Shown in pieces: positions 44,697 through 55,797 of a stretch of 64,000 nucleotides of DNA (positions within the stretch are counted from its first letter, which is position 1; every line of letters starts with the position of its first letter). The notes under the pieces were generated by a model. That model did not search any database. It had not been told where the DNA came from and was given only the letters and a program-made list of their open reading frames with translations. The stretch spans positions 895,501 through 959,500 of the forward strand of contig JAQPZY010001234.1 of NCBI GenBank assembly GCA_029931535.1, in the 5' to 3' direction. Both the position numbers and the translations under genes were made by a program. The stretch comes from Margaritifera margaritifera (taxonomy: Eukaryota; Mollusca; Bivalvia; Unionida; Margaritiferidae).

Positions 44697-44896
44697 AGGT
44701 TATATCTTCTGGTAGTACTCTTATCTAGAAAGATAAAGTCATCAGGCTGGTCTGGAGTACCGTTACACAGGGTGTCGTGCATGCTGAATTTAAATAAGGT
44801 TATATCTTCTGGTAGTACTCTTATCTAGAAAGATAAAGTCATCAGGCTGGTCTGGAGTACCGTTACACAGGGTGTCGTGCATGCTGAATTTAAATA
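44697..44896. repeat. Exact 100-bp tandem duplication
   Basis: 44697-44796 and 44797-44896 are identical as far as I can compare by eye, including TATATCTTCTGGTAGTACTC and GTACCGTTACACAGGGTGTC. It duplicates part of a minus-strand frame (CNGTPDQPDDFIFLDKSTTR), so two overlapping ORFs share it. Confidence 0.95.
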
Positions 44897-44899
44897 AGA

Positions 44900-46965
44900 T
44901 GAAGGCAAGGTTTGGAATTTTATAGCACTTGCTGAGCAAATGAAACAAGTTTACATTCTCAACGATCAATTGATATTTAATGGTCTGAAATGGATTACAC
45001 TGATCAAAGTTACCATGAAGTATACATAAATAGCCAGCCACAGTTTTCAACATCTCTGTTTAGAAGGACTGTTTAGTATGATTTTTCCGTTAATTCTTTC
45101 TTACAGTATATATAATTTTCACATTGAATGTGGCATCGCTAGGAAAAAGAAGTTGATTAGAATGGGTTATAGTACACATTACATAACATTACATATCAGG
45201 TTGATTTACTTATAATGCTGATAAAATTTCTTTAAATTACTTTTTTAAACTACATTATTTACCTGTGAACAACATAGTACAGCTGTTGCATTTCTTTTTA
45301 GAGAACACTGTTTAGAGGTAAGCCACTGAATACATGTAGTTTCTTGTTCATTGTAGATCCTACAAAAGGGTTGTATGCACATGTCCAGGCTGTACATCCA
45401 GTTGCATTTCTGATTTTTTCATCATGTACAAATATGTAGCAGTAGGAAGCAAATAACAATGATCCTAGAGATGTTTTACTGAAATCATCAAGTATATTCA
45501 ACAAAGACGGTCTTACGAACTGAATTCTGTCATAAACAGTGGTAAAAGATGTTCAGTAAACGAAATGGTCACAAGCTTAGCGAGGTCAGCATGCACATGG
45601 TAATAGCTGTCAGCTGTTCAGTAAGCCTAACTGATGAATAGGGAGAAAGGTTGAATTTCTAATCGTTTCTATTATTGTAAACTGTGCACATGTTTAGAAA
45701 TGTTAGTAACTGTTGCAGTGTTACAATTAAGTATAAAGAGTGGTCTTCCTTCAATACATTGATTGTGTGATAAACCTAGCATCTTCACTAAATTTGTTGC
45801 TAATAAAAAAAATTAAAATTTTTCAATATCATTGAAAGCTGATAAGTTTCTATTTTTCTTCTAAGTTTACTTGAGAAAGCTTATATTAAATCATGATAGA
45901 TAGGACACTGAAACAAAAAGTGACTTTTATCTTACACTTTGTTTTGATCACACACTTGACAGGTCCATTATTTACACCTTGGAAAGAGTATCAGCCAGTT
46001 TACACTCTAATGGGTAAAATGCCACATCTAAGCTGTCTTAAGTATCATCTTTCCCTTTGGGTCAAATTTAATTGAATTTACTTTTGAACTTGATAATCTG
46101 ACTTGAAAATAATTATATGTTCTAAGTTTTGACACCAAACTTTCTCAGACCATTCTGTTTTGTAATTTAATAGCATAATGTAAAAAATCCTTTATATTGA
46201 CTGGGAGTGTATTTACATGCATTTGTCTATTATATGTACATGATAAACACTTTCATTAAAAAATACATGTGATCAGTCTGTCCTATTATGTTTATAGTTT
46301 CAAAACTAATACTTCCTGCCTAAATCCAACACAGAAATAAATACAGAGATGTAAACATTTCTAAAACATTCTATGAAGAAGATAGAAGAAGGAAAGATCT
46401 CCAATCAGGAATTTTGCGGAATCTTAGTTTTCACAGCAAAGTTGGGCAAAGAAGTGTAAAACACAAGCTTTTAAAGATTTGGGATATTATTTGTATGCTT
46501 TAAGTTGAAATACATATATGGGTCTCCTATAAAAGCTACAGACAGCACTCCCTCGTTATAATGCTGTCCATGGAAGTCATGGAGTATACTGCATTATAGC
46601 GAGACTGTCTAATATAATGAAGTACATTATACATATAATTTTACTGCTACTTTTTAAAATGACCATACCTGACTTATATCAGGAAATGTGTTGTAATTAA
46701 GGGCCCAATAGTGGCGGCATGCTGTATAAGGTTTGAAAGATATTATGCTAAGACAGGTATGAATTAAGTCGAGAGATAACGGGATGTGGATGAGTATTGA
46801 AAAGCTTGTATTCTTACCTTGATCTACAATTTAACCATAGAACCACATTGTGATTCATTTCTGTTTTGTTTGAAAGAAACCACTAATTTAGCTGACCAAC
46901 TCCATAAGTGGCACTTAACCAAGACTTAATTTGGGGCACCTGCTGAGCCCAAAGCTGTGGTTCTT
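44900..46965. other. Non-coding stretch
   Basis: No gene supported. Minus-strand frames at 44790-45053 and 45298-45504 could be upstream LINE sequence, but I recognise no motif. 46540-46630 resembles a CCCTCGTTATAATGCTGT-type MITE end. Confidence 0.4.
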
Positions 46966-47683
46966 GAGTACAGTGAAACCCCGCTATAACGCGAATTTGG
47001 ATATAACGCGATCGTGGTGTGGCTCCCAAAATTTCGTGTATTCATTCGCACATGAAATTTTTTTTTTCAAAGTACGAGAAATAGTGTATAAAATGTGTAT
47101 ATTACAGTATCCTTTTGGGGAAGAGATCGCGTATGAATTCGAGTATAATACATTTGTGGCGTGGTTCCTGAAATTTATATACATGTACATGTATTTTTCT
47201 CGTACACGGAATTTTTTTTTTTTTTTAAGTACGAGAAATAGTGTATAAAAAGTTTATTATCATTTTGGGGAAGAGATCACGTATGAATTCGATCGTGGCG
47301 TGGCTTCTGAAATTTAACAATTTCACCAATTTCTTGAAGTGTTATACCAAAATAAACATTATCGGAAATGTTACTTATTACTGATCCATGAGTAAAGTCG
47401 GTAAGTATTCTTTGTGTTTGTCTTCAATTCATTCTGTATACACTCATTGCTCAAACAATAGCCGACGTGTTTTTCTTCTTTAACTGCATACACAACGGAG
47501 CATAAGACAATGTTGTGGTTGATAAAAGATTCTCACGATTTAATAAACATCAAAAAACGTAAGCCGCCAACACGTGCGCTGGACTTCAATTCATCCTGTA
47601 TACAATCATTGCACAAACAATAGCCAACTTACGTTTCTTTTTTAACTGCATACACAACCAAGCACCAGACAATGCGGTGGTTG

Positions 47684-47797
47684 ATCAAAGATTGTCATAT
47701 GTGGGTGCTTATGTAGAGACTGAGCTTGGGCGGCAAGATCAAAGATTGTCATATGTGGGTGCTTATGTAGGGACTGAGCTTGGGCGGCAAGATCACA
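47684..47797. repeat. 57-bp tandem duplication
   Basis: GATCAAAGATTGTCATATGT through TGAGCTTGGGCGGCAA is repeated with one visible difference (AGAGACT versus AGGGACT). Confidence 0.9.
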
Positions 47798-47970
47798 GGG
47801 AGTTCAAATAACCACTCTCTGGTACTTGGCACTGAACATACTCGTGGCTCAATCAAAGGGTTGTCATGTGGGAAAACAAAGACGGATCGATATCAGATTG
47901 TAAACGGTGTTGATACCCTACTCATGCTATACATTAGACGTGTATACATTGTTCTCTGAATAAAGTAATA

Positions 47971-48058
47971 TAGTAAAACCCCGCAATAACGCGACCCCGC
48001 TTTTTCGGCGATCGAATTTTATGGACCCCAAATATCGCGTTGTAGCGGGGTTTCACTG
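47971..48058. mobile_element. 88-bp pogo-like MITE
   Basis: The ends are TAGTAAAACCCCGCAATAAC and the complement of CAGTGAAACCCCGCTACAAC, flanked on both sides by TA (47969-47970, 48059-48060). It consists almost entirely of the two terminal repeats. Confidence 0.75.
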
Positions 48059-48386
48059 TATTTCACACCTGTGTTACAGTAGGTGTCTGAAATTGCAGGA
48101 TCCTTAAATGCTTTCTAAATGCATCCTTTTATATTGGTTTTTATGCGAGGCTTCAATATATAGACCATTTCTTTCCTAGAGCCTCACGATTTTACATCAG
48201 TAGTAAATAATCGCTCATTGATCTTTGTAGCTAGGACAGTCAATAAAGAATAGTGTGCTATCAACAAAAGAGCAAAAGTGCCATGTATGAACATTTAGTT
48301 CCTGTGTATGCTTACAAGGAGATATTTATTGTCAGCCAAAAGCAGTGGAGGTGATCTTATCTAGTGTCCATTCTTAGAATTTATAT

Positions 48387-48560
48387 TTTAATAGCAGCAA
48401 TACATTTACCCATCACTATTATATAGCTTTATTCCTTTTTCATGTCGAAAAACTCGTCCGTTCGATGTGAAAACATTGTCCCACTTAGAGTGGAGAATTT
48501 GTCAACAAGCCACGTCACGCCCGTGCATCTCTCTGCGCCTGCGCGAACATTCATCTTTTT
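48387..48560 (+). repeat. DIRS left inverted terminal repeat
   Basis: 48408-48560 is the reverse complement of 54989-55142 with two mismatches. The outermost 20 bp (ATTTTAATAGCAGCAATACA) are unique to this end and reappear, inverted, in the first half of the ICR. Confidence 0.93.
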
Positions 48561-49265
48561 TATGGACGCCATACCTGGTGGTTGTGTCGCAAAAACGTAA
48601 CCTGAGGAAATTGTCTGCTGCGGTTTTTCAACTACATTTCGGACTTCCCTCCTTCTAAATTCATCTGTGTTACAGTTGTCCGTCTCGGCTATATGTGTTT
48701 TATGCCGCTATTCGTCAGTGTTTAGTTCTAGGAAGAGTTTTTCTAGTTCTCCACGTGTACTCTACCCTTGGAGGGGTTAGGGTAAACAATATATCTTGTT
48801 TCTTTTCAGGTACACGGTAAGTCGTCTATGTCATTACAACGCGACATAGAACAACTGTGATAGCGCCGCAATTAACAGGCGCATAATTTTACAGAATTAA
48901 TATTTCATTTATATATTATTCTCCTACTATTTCAATTGTTTCTTTATTATCTACGCGTGTCGCGTCGCATGCTTTTCTTGTATTTTCCTGAGAACAATAA
49001 AGCTTGTCAAGTGAACTAGCTTCTAATATCTCTTGGGAAGAACATATATATGTATATTGTTTACCTGTAGCAAACTAACCACTGTGGTGCAGATAGCCCG
49101 CAAAGTATATGGTGAACGGGTATGTATAGAGTACACGACGTACCAAAAAAAGGTGAGTTTTCTACGTGTAGATTTTAAAGGTGAGTTTACACGTTGTTAT
49201 TATTATTGATTGATACTTCAATAATAGTTATTTCAGATAATATTTATTTCAGATAAAAAGAAACA
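48561..49265 (+). promoter_or_regulatory. DIRS 5' leader
   Basis: Untranslated stretch between the left repeat and ORF1. A pyrimidine tract ending in CAG (TTGTTTCTTTTCAG, 48796-48809) could be a 3' splice site. No ORF is supported. Confidence 0.4.
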
Positions 49266-51803
49266 ATGCCAGCAAATCAGTCTGTAGGTAAGTGTGGCCA
49301 TAAGAAGGCCCCATGGGATACACACTCAGACTGTCTTACCTGTTCCAAGTGTAAGCGGAACAGTCGCTGCAATATCTGTACAAATTGGACCAATGAAACC
49401 TGGAATCTTGCTGATTCCAGGCGTACTTATAGAGGGCGGAAAAAAATAGTTAAATCCCCCTCATCGTCTGATTTCTCTGGATTTTCTTTTACAGGTACTC
49501 AGACTAAGGCAACATACAGCAAGAAGGCCACTCTAGTTCACAAGAACATTCCGGGGCCCCAAGAGCCTGCACCAGCCTCCCCGGACATAGTTGAGGTCCC
49601 TACTGTAGGGGCCAGTGAACGCTCCAAGAGTAAATCGCATCTCCCGGGAAGGGAGAAGACGAAAAAGAGCAGTAGTGTGTTACTTCCTTCCACCAGGAAG
49701 GAAGTGTATCACTCCAAACATTCCCAAAGTAGCGTGTCACACCCTCTCGAGGAGGGGCTACACCGCACCTTGGGTAGTAATGAAGACAGACGGACATCTG
49801 AGATGTCGTCTGACCGGTCACTGACCGGTCCGGTCACCGGTCAGTGTCGGGTGACCGGTCTTCCGGTCACTGGCCAATGTCTTCTGACCGGTCACTGACC
49901 GGTGACCGGTCCGGTCACCGGTCAATGTCTTGTGACCGGTCACTGACCGGTGACCGGTCCGGTCACCGGTCGGTGTCGGGTGACCGGTCCGGTCACCGGT
50001 CAATGTCGGGTGACCGGTCGGCGGTCACCGGGTGCCCGGTACCCGTCACCGGTCACCGGGTGCCCGGTACCGGTCACCGGTCACCGGGTACCCTGTGCCG
50101 GTCACCGGGTGCCCGGTGCCGGTCACCGGTCACTGGTCACCGGTCTTTGGTTGATCACCGGTCACCGGTCACATCGTTCCGATGACCGGTCATCCAATAC
50201 CGGTCGCCGGTCACCGGTCATAGGCCACCGGTCTTCTCGTACCGGTCACCGACGTCACACTGATCAACAATCAGAGGCCTCGTCGTACGGAAGGTCACAG
50301 ACCAGGGAAGGGGATCGGATCGGTATCCCCCCCTTCCCTATTATACCAATGAATCCATACGGGATGTGGGGACCAACATCTCATAATAATTGGCCCCTTA
50401 TGCCCCCTTGGGCTACTGGACCCTGGACTCTGAGTAGAAACGATGTTGCGGCTCGTGTTCCGCCATCGCCTCCTCGCCAGGTAGCATCTACTAGTAGATC
50501 CCGACGCCTAGCATCATCCGCGAAAGGCAAGCGGTCTCGTCTTTCTCCTGAAAGATCTAGAATACCTAGAGCCCCTACTCAGCAAGTACGGGAAATGGCG
50601 CATAGTGCGCCTCTGTTACCTTCTCCAAAGGACATTGTGTCGCCCGGCCACCCTCCTGCTCGGAGTGTTCTAGATGATGATGCTGTATCTATCATCGTCG
50701 ATTCCAACGAGTACGAACTGGAAGCAACTAGACCCAGTTTCCCTCAACCAGAGGAAGCGGAAGAGATATGGTCTTTTGATAAGGCGGTAAATGAAGTTTA
50801 CTGCCTACTACCTACGGATTTGTGCCCGAAACCGTCTGGTTCACAGTCCAAGAAGATCCTCTCCAGTTTGGAAAAGATCTCCGGGGCTCAACCACAATCA
50901 GATCTTCTGCTCCTTCCGCATTCCTCTACAATTGAGGAAATATCACAGAGGTTCTCCTCAGGCCAGGACATCGCTAGACGGCGCAAAGGGTGGGCTGTCC
51001 CAGCCTCTACTTTAAGACCTATGGTCTCTGCCTCTAGTTACCGGGTACATTCCCCGAAGTGGCCTGTTAAACCTCCTCAATTGGATGCAGATGCATCTCA
51101 AGTCGGCTTGACAACGGGAACCTGGGCACGCCTTCCTATTAAGACGATCGAAGCCATTGAGCAGAAGGTCCGTCTTCTGACCACCATAGCTTCTCATGCG
51201 GACCTCTTCTCAGCTACGTCGTTTAGTATGCTGAGGGAGGCCTCTCTGAATCCAGCCGCATTACAGCGTGTGCTGGAAGCTGTTGCCAAGACATCTCGGC
51301 ATTCACTCGCTATTGCAATGGCCCTTTCAGCGGAACTCCTACACATCCGTCGTGATGTTGCACTGGACTCCTCGAGGGTCTTACTTAGCCACAGTAAAGA
51401 CCTTCTAAGGGCTGCTCCTTTGGAAGCTGAGAGTCTCTTCGGAGGTCTCATTCCCACTGTGGCCTCACAAGATTTGAAGGACCATCAACATAGGTCCTTC
51501 ACAACTGCACCTGGCCCATCGCAATCGGCCAGGAAGCGTACTAATGTGCATCGACCTCAGGGGCCACCTGCTAAATTCTTTAAGCAGGTACAGCCCCAAT
51601 ATAGTGCACAACCTCAATATAGTGCACAACCTCAAGTGAGACCTCCTCGTCAGTCAGGTCCTAGGCGTGGACCTAGACGCCGAGGACCCCCTAGGAAGAA
51701 GTTCTACAACCCACCTTCCTTTCCCAAGGAAGGAGGGGGGGGGACGGCCCTAGGGACTCGCACCCTCTCCTGCCATCCATTCCTCTCCCAAACATCCCCG
51801 TAG
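49266..51803 (+). pseudogene. DIRS ORF1 (Gag-like), interrupted by two TGA stops in a repeat
   Basis: The putative nucleocapsid/gag-like protein. The ATG at 49266 opens a frame with an N-terminal Cys cluster (HSDCLTCSKCKRNSRCNICT), the type of cysteine-rich start seen in DIRS ORF1. The frame continues to 51803 but has TGA stops at 49896 and 49944, both inside an ACCGGT-rich tandem repeat (49814-50250). After the repeat it reads as a real protein: a Pro/Ser-rich basic region (PPSPPRQVASTSRSRR), an acidic block, a helical domain about 51070-51480 (IEAIEQKVRLLTTIASHADL, LAIAMALSAELLHIRRDVAL) and a basic C-terminus (GPRRGPRRRGPPRKK). Its end overlaps the RT frame, as usual in this class. Without the two stops it would be about 845 residues. 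Confidence 0.8.
49814..50250. repeat. ACCGGT-rich minisatellite inside DIRS ORF1
   Basis: Repeats built from GACCGGTCAC and CCGGTCACCGGT, changing to ACCGGGTGCCCGGT units after about 50025. The core ACCGGT is its own reverse complement, so both strands can fold. It encodes RSLTG/VTGP/RSPGARC-type text in different frames and introduces the ORF1 stops. Confidence 0.93.
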
Positions 51804-52963
51804 GGGCTCGCCTAGGCCTCTTTTCAGAGGCTTGGGCAAGTATCACGGACGATGGGTGGGTCCTTTCTCTTGTAAGCGAGGGTTACCGTATTCAGTTTCA
51901 GGAACAACCTCCACTATCAAGGACCCCCGTATTCTTTCATCAGTCCAATCTGGTGAAACTAAGGGAAGAGGTAAATACCCTTTTACAAAAAGGGGCAGTC
52001 GAGAGGGTCCTTAACGATCAGCCCCCTGCATTCTACTCCCAAATCTTCCTGGTCACCAAGAAAAGTGGGAAATTTCGCCTTATTATCGATCTCTCCCCCT
52101 TAAACCGTTTTCTTTTGGAGGAACATTTCAAGATGGAGACCACCTCCTCAATCCGAAATGCGATGCGGCCATCGGATTGGGCGGTCTCCATCGACCTTCA
52201 AGATGCATATCTTCACATTCCGATTTTTCCACCTCATCGGAAATATCTCCGGTTTTGCTTGGACCAGGAAGTTTTTCAATTCCGGGTTCTGCCGTTCGGA
52301 ATAGCTTCCGCACCCAGAGTTTTCACCCGAGTTATGGGAGTAATAGCGTCTTATCTACGAGTACGGGGAACCCCGATCCTCCAATACTTCGACGACTGGT
52401 TAATCCACAACGTTCAGGTTCAGTCCCTCGATCAGGATCTGTTCCGTTGTTGGTCCACAGTAACTCAATTGGGTCTTTTACCCGACCTCGAGAAGTCAGA
52501 ACTGTTTCCATCCCAAGACTTCGTTTATGTAGGAATCAACTTCCTCACAAACCAGAACTTAGTCCGGGTTCCCGGAGAGCGTATAGATCGAATCCTGGCA
52601 CTCTTAGAGACACTACGAGTAAAAACCGTGTTGTCTGCTCGCCTTTACCTATCCCTACTGGGAACCTTGAACGCCGCTGCAGATCTGGTTCCCTTAGGAC
52701 GGCTCCATATGCGCCCTCTACAGTTTCTCCTACTCGCAAGGTGGAAACCACACAAGGATTCTCTATCAGCTCTGATTCCTCTAGGACCAGATTTCCATCA
52801 TCATCTGCGATGGTGGATGAATCGAGACAGATTCCTTGCTGGGGTCCCCATGCACGCTCCGGATCCCCACTCCTACCTGTTCGCCGACGCGTCAGATTCC
52901 GGTTGGGGTGCTCATCTAGAGCCGGAGGGGATAACTCTTCAGGGCCTTTGGACCCTACACTAG
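51770..52963 (+). pseudogene. DIRS reverse transcriptase and start of RNase H, ends at in-frame TAG
   Basis: Copies element RNA into DNA. The frame is open before the first usable codon, from about 51770 (overlapping the ORF1 end). It shows QKGAVERVLNDQPPAFYSQI and VTKKSGKFRLIIDLSPLNRF. DWAVSIDLQDAYLHIPIFPP carries the first catalytic Asp, followed by FRVLPFGIASAPRVFTRVMG. The active-site box reads ILQYFDDWLIHN (about 52380), FDD in the YxDD position as in DIRS. GLLPDLEKSELFPSQDFVYVG follows. RNase H starts with YLFADASDSGWGAHLEPEG (about 52876; first Asp). A TAG at 52961-52963 interrupts the RNase H domain, which continues in the same frame. Confidence 0.88.
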
Positions 52964-53250
52964 TCGTCCCTCCACATAAACAACCTAGAAATGAAGGCTG
53001 TCTTTCTAGCGTTACAAGGGTGCGTCGACAGGGTAAGGGGTCGTTGTGTCATGGTCTCCTCCGACAACACGTCCGTCGTAGCGTATCTCCGACGTCAAGG
53101 AGACACACATGCCCCTTCTCTTTGCGTGGAGGTCTGGAACCTCCTCCGCTGGGCTACCTCGGAGAACATCTCCCTCCGAGTTCGCCACATCCCAGGGAAA
53201 AAGAACATCTTAGCGGACAGTCTGTCGTCTGTCCAGGTCAGGCAAATCAG
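52964..53250 (+). pseudogene. DIRS RNase H, rest of domain
   Basis: The same frame as RT after the TAG. It has NNLEMKAVFLALQGC (catalytic Glu, about 52989), CVMVSSDNTSVVAYLRRQGD (Asp, about 53064) and VRHIPGKKNILADSLS (last Asp, about 53217). All four catalytic acidic residues of RNase H are therefore present across the stop. A frame change follows at about 53225-53260. Confidence 0.82.
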
Positions 53251-53261
53251 TTCTCACAGAA

Positions 53262-53660
53262 TGGACTCTTCACCGCGAAGTGACAGAGTCCCTTTTCTCA
53301 CTATGGGGAAGGCCCCTCGTGGACTTGTTTGCGACCAGGCTCAACAACAGACTCCCCTTTTACGTCTCCCCAGTCCCGGACCAGAGAGCGTGGGCAGTGG
53401 ACGCGTTCAGCTTCCAGTGGGATCGTCTGTTCGCATACTCCTTCCCACCGTTCCAATTGCTTCCCCAAGTTCTGCAAAAAGTAAGAACTTCCACTGCCCG
53501 GATCATTCTCATAGCTCCGTTATGGCCCCAACGATCGTGGTTCACGATCTTCTAGATCTATTGATAGATCAACCCAGATCTCTCGCTCAACGGAGGGATC
53601 TTCTGTCACAACACAGGGGCTCCCTCCTACACAACAGCCCACACATTCTCCACCTTCACG
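53262..53660 (+). pseudogene. DIRS methyltransferase-like domain
   Basis: It shows PLVDLFATRLNNRLPFYVSP, DQRAWAVDAFSFQWDRLFAY and ARIILIAPLWPQRSWF in the frame 53280-53555. This is the domain that follows RNase H in DIRS1-like elements and resembles Dam-type N6-adenine methyltransferases. Its catalytic activity in the family is unproven. The frame then shifts near 53553: the expected continuation DLLIDQPRSLAQRRDLLSQH lies in the RT/RNase H frame. Confidence 0.75.
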
Positions 53661-53661
53661 C

Positions 53662-54737
53662 TTGGTTCATCTCAAGCGATCTATCCGCCAGATCAAGTTT
53701 TCGGGCCGGGTTGCCAGTTGCATCATTCAGGCCAGGAGAGCTTCTACATCCAAGGTCTATGATGCCAGGTGGAGAATCTTTTGTGATTGGTGCAGTAGGA
53801 AACGTGTTGATCCCAGCTGTTCCTCTATAACTGCCATTGCTGATTTCCTTTTGTTCCTTTTCGAGAACAAAAGATGTTCAGTATCTACTATCAAGGGCTA
53901 TAGAGCCGCCATTTCTAACACACTTAAATTCTCTCAGGGCTCGGAGATTGGTTCAGATCCACACCTTGCCGATCTCATTAAGTATTTTGAGCTACAGAGA
54001 CCTGTCACTCGTCTCTGACGCCTAGATGGAATCTATCATGTGTTTTATGGTCCTTAACAAAAACCCCCTATGAACCATTGAGTGAGGCATCCTTTCAGGA
54101 TCTCACACTCAAGACGGTATTTTTACTCGCTTTGGCGTCTGCGAGAAGACGTAGTGAGATTCATGCATTGTCGGTGGACTCTGGCTGTCTCCGTTTTAAT
54201 GGCAATTTTGAATCCGTTTCCCTCCTTTGTCAGCCAGGATTTTTAGCCAAAAATCAATTACCTGCGGTAGCTCCATCACCTATAGAGATCCCCAGTCTTA
54301 GTCGAATCTGTGCTGGGGATGATCAAGATAGGCTCTTATGCCCAGTTAGGGCACTGCGTTTCTATCTAAATGCTTCAAAAGTGAAAAGAAAGGGCAGGAA
54401 ACGTCTTTTCCTTCCTCTTAAGGGCTCCGTTGATATTTCGGCCTCCATGATTTCAAGGTGGATTGTCACCACAATTAAAAGAGCTTACCAGTCCCTTACT
54501 GATAGAGACCTTTCCTTTATGAAACTAAAAGCCCATGAGGTTCGAGCCGTCGCTGCCTCATGGGCCTATCTAAATCACTCTTCTCTTGAGGACGTCATGA
54601 AGGCAGCATTTTGGCGATCCCATACTACCTTTTCGTCCTTCTACCTCCGCTCATTAGCACATCAAAGCGCAGGCATATTTTCTCTGGGTCCCATAGTTGC
54701 GGCACAACATGTGGCCCAGAAGGACTCCAGCAAATAG
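53662..54737 (+). pseudogene. DIRS tyrosine recombinase, one frameshift
   Basis: Integrates the circular DNA form into the genome by site-specific recombination. The N-terminal, SAM-like part (ASTSKVYDARWRIFCDWCSR, VSTIKGYRAAISNTL) is in the frame 53662-54018. The catalytic part is in the frame 54078-54737, upstream-open from about 54015. One base is missing or extra near 54014. Catalytic landmarks: Arg in LALASARRRSEIHAL (about 54135), the HxxR box KAHEVRAVAASWAY (about 54530), and FWRSHTTFSSFYLRSLA (about 54610), with the second conserved His and the Tyr nucleophile. All key residues are readable, so damage is limited to the frameshift. Confidence 0.87.
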
Positions 54738-54834
54738 TAAAGTGGACATCTCCCCTCAAATGGTGAGTAGTTTACATTTTTCCTCTGTTTTTGATCAGTT
54801 TAACATCAGCCGACCCACCTAACTGACAAATTCA

Positions 54835-54938
54835 GCTATATAATAGTGATGGGTAAATGTATTGCTGCTATTAAAATGTAGTTTTTTGGGGGGTAAAACT
54901 AATTTTAATTATGCAATACTTACCCATCACTATTATCA
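54835..54938 (+). repeat. DIRS internal complementary region (ICR)
   Basis: The first half (54835-54878) is the exact complement of the left end 48387-48429. The second half (54875-54938) is the exact complement of the right end 55124-55189. The halves meet at AAAATGTAG, where a few bases are shared by both ends. The ICR is thought to align the two ends for circularisation. Confidence 0.93.
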
Positions 54939-54988
54939 AATGCCCTCCTCCCACCCCGCTCTGATGCCCTGGCGTAATTTCGTCTTTG

Positions 54989-55189
54989 AAAAAGATGAAT
55001 GTTCGCGCAGGCGCAGAGAGATGCACGGGCGTGACGTGGCTTGTTGACAAATTCTCCACTTTAAGTGGGACAATGTTTTCACATCGAACGGACGAGTTTT
55101 TCGACACGAAAAAGGAATAAAGCTATATAATAGTGATGGGTAAGTATTGCATAATTAAAATTAGTTTTACCCCCCAAAAAACTACATTT
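54989..55189 (+). repeat. DIRS right inverted terminal repeat
   Basis: 54989-55142 is the inverted match of 48408-48560. The outermost about 47 bp (through TTTTACCCCCCAAAAAACTA, ending CATT) are specific to this end and are copied inverted in the ICR. Confidence 0.93.
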
Positions 55190-55384
55190 CACTAAGGCCA
55201 GTGAAATGAACTGGCTTTGATTGATTCAGCTTTTTATTGTCTGCAGATTTACCTGTGGAAAATTGGTTGGGAACATTGCCTTAATGAAGTATATCTTGGA
55301 CTGGTTAGAGCCTAGATACTGTAAGGTAAGATACTACTCTTGAGATTGTCAGGGTTTTTGAAGGTTCGCTCCGAATTGAATTAG

Positions 55385-55600
55385 AACCACTGTGTTGCAA
55401 TGATTAAGGCATTGGACTTGCAACCAAACGCCTGGTTCAGGTTTGATTCCCCACTGTTGGATCAGTCTGGATCAGCTACCATTGTGTGTCCTTGGGCAAG
55501 GGACTTGACTCTGCTTGCCTCAGCATGATATAACCTTTGCAGTATTGCTGTGCCATTAAACATCAAAGACAAAAAAACAAAACAAAATTAAATCAAACAT
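55385..55600 (+). mobile_element. tRNA-derived SINE
   Basis: A-box region GCAATGATTAAGGCATTGG (about 55399), B box CAGGTTTGATTCCCC (about 55438), then GGATCAGCTACC and GTCCTTGGGCAAGGGACTTG. The 3' end is TGCTGTGCCATTAAACATCA, with an A-rich tail. It shares its core with the copy at 890-1110. Confidence 0.78.
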
Positions 55601-55781
55601 CTGCTGGAATTGGTACCATTTGCATGTGACTTCTTTCCTCTAATAGCTAATTTTTGCTACATATGTTTATACATATGGTGTTTTTTGATACTTTTCCACC
55701 ACAAATATTTTTTTTAAGAACTTTAGGAACATTTGCTCATATCTTAAAAGTACACGTGTATGAACCTTTTTGCCAATTAGA

Positions 55782-55797
55782 AACCCCCCCCCCCCCA
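55782..55797. repeat. Poly-C tract
   Basis: A C homopolymer of about 14 bp. Confidence 0.85.

Larger units (their letters stand above)
46971..48058. mobile_element. Pogo-like non-autonomous element or nested pair, TA-flanked
   Basis: The left end CAGTGAAACCCCGCTATAAC starts directly after TA (46969-46970). The right end GTAGCGGGGTTTCACTG stops directly before TA (48059-48060). Inside are imperfect tandem repeats of about 145 bp (46998-47300, with GTGTGGCTCC, ACGAGAAATAGTGTATAAAA and GGGGAAGAGATC blocks). There is also a diverged duplication (47450-47540 with 47605-47695) and a 57-bp tandem duplication (47684-47797). No ORF. The right TIR is shared with the small MITE at 47971-48058, so the long element may be an illusion made by two insertions. 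Confidence 0.55.
48387..55189 (+). mobile_element. DIRS1-like tyrosine-recombinase retrotransposon
   Basis: A structurally complete element of about 6.8 kb. In order: left inverted terminal repeat, gag-like ORF1, RT, RNase H, methyltransferase-like domain, tyrosine recombinase, internal complementary region (ICR), right inverted terminal repeat. The inverted repeats differ at two sites over about 150 bp. The ICR matches both outer ends exactly by eye, which is the hallmark of DIRS1-type replication through a circular intermediate. There is no target duplication to look for in this class. Coding frames are interrupted, so this copy is probably non-autonomous now. Confidence 0.93.

Noticed and set aside
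45298..45504. Minus-strand 68-codon ORF as upstream part of the LINE at 43.8-44.5 kb
   Set aside because: No RT or endonuclease motif, so the link cannot be supported.
52177..53283. 368-codon plus-strand ORF inside the DIRS RT region
   Set aside because: It is the +1 shadow of the RT/RNase H frame: Ser/Arg-rich, with no domain.
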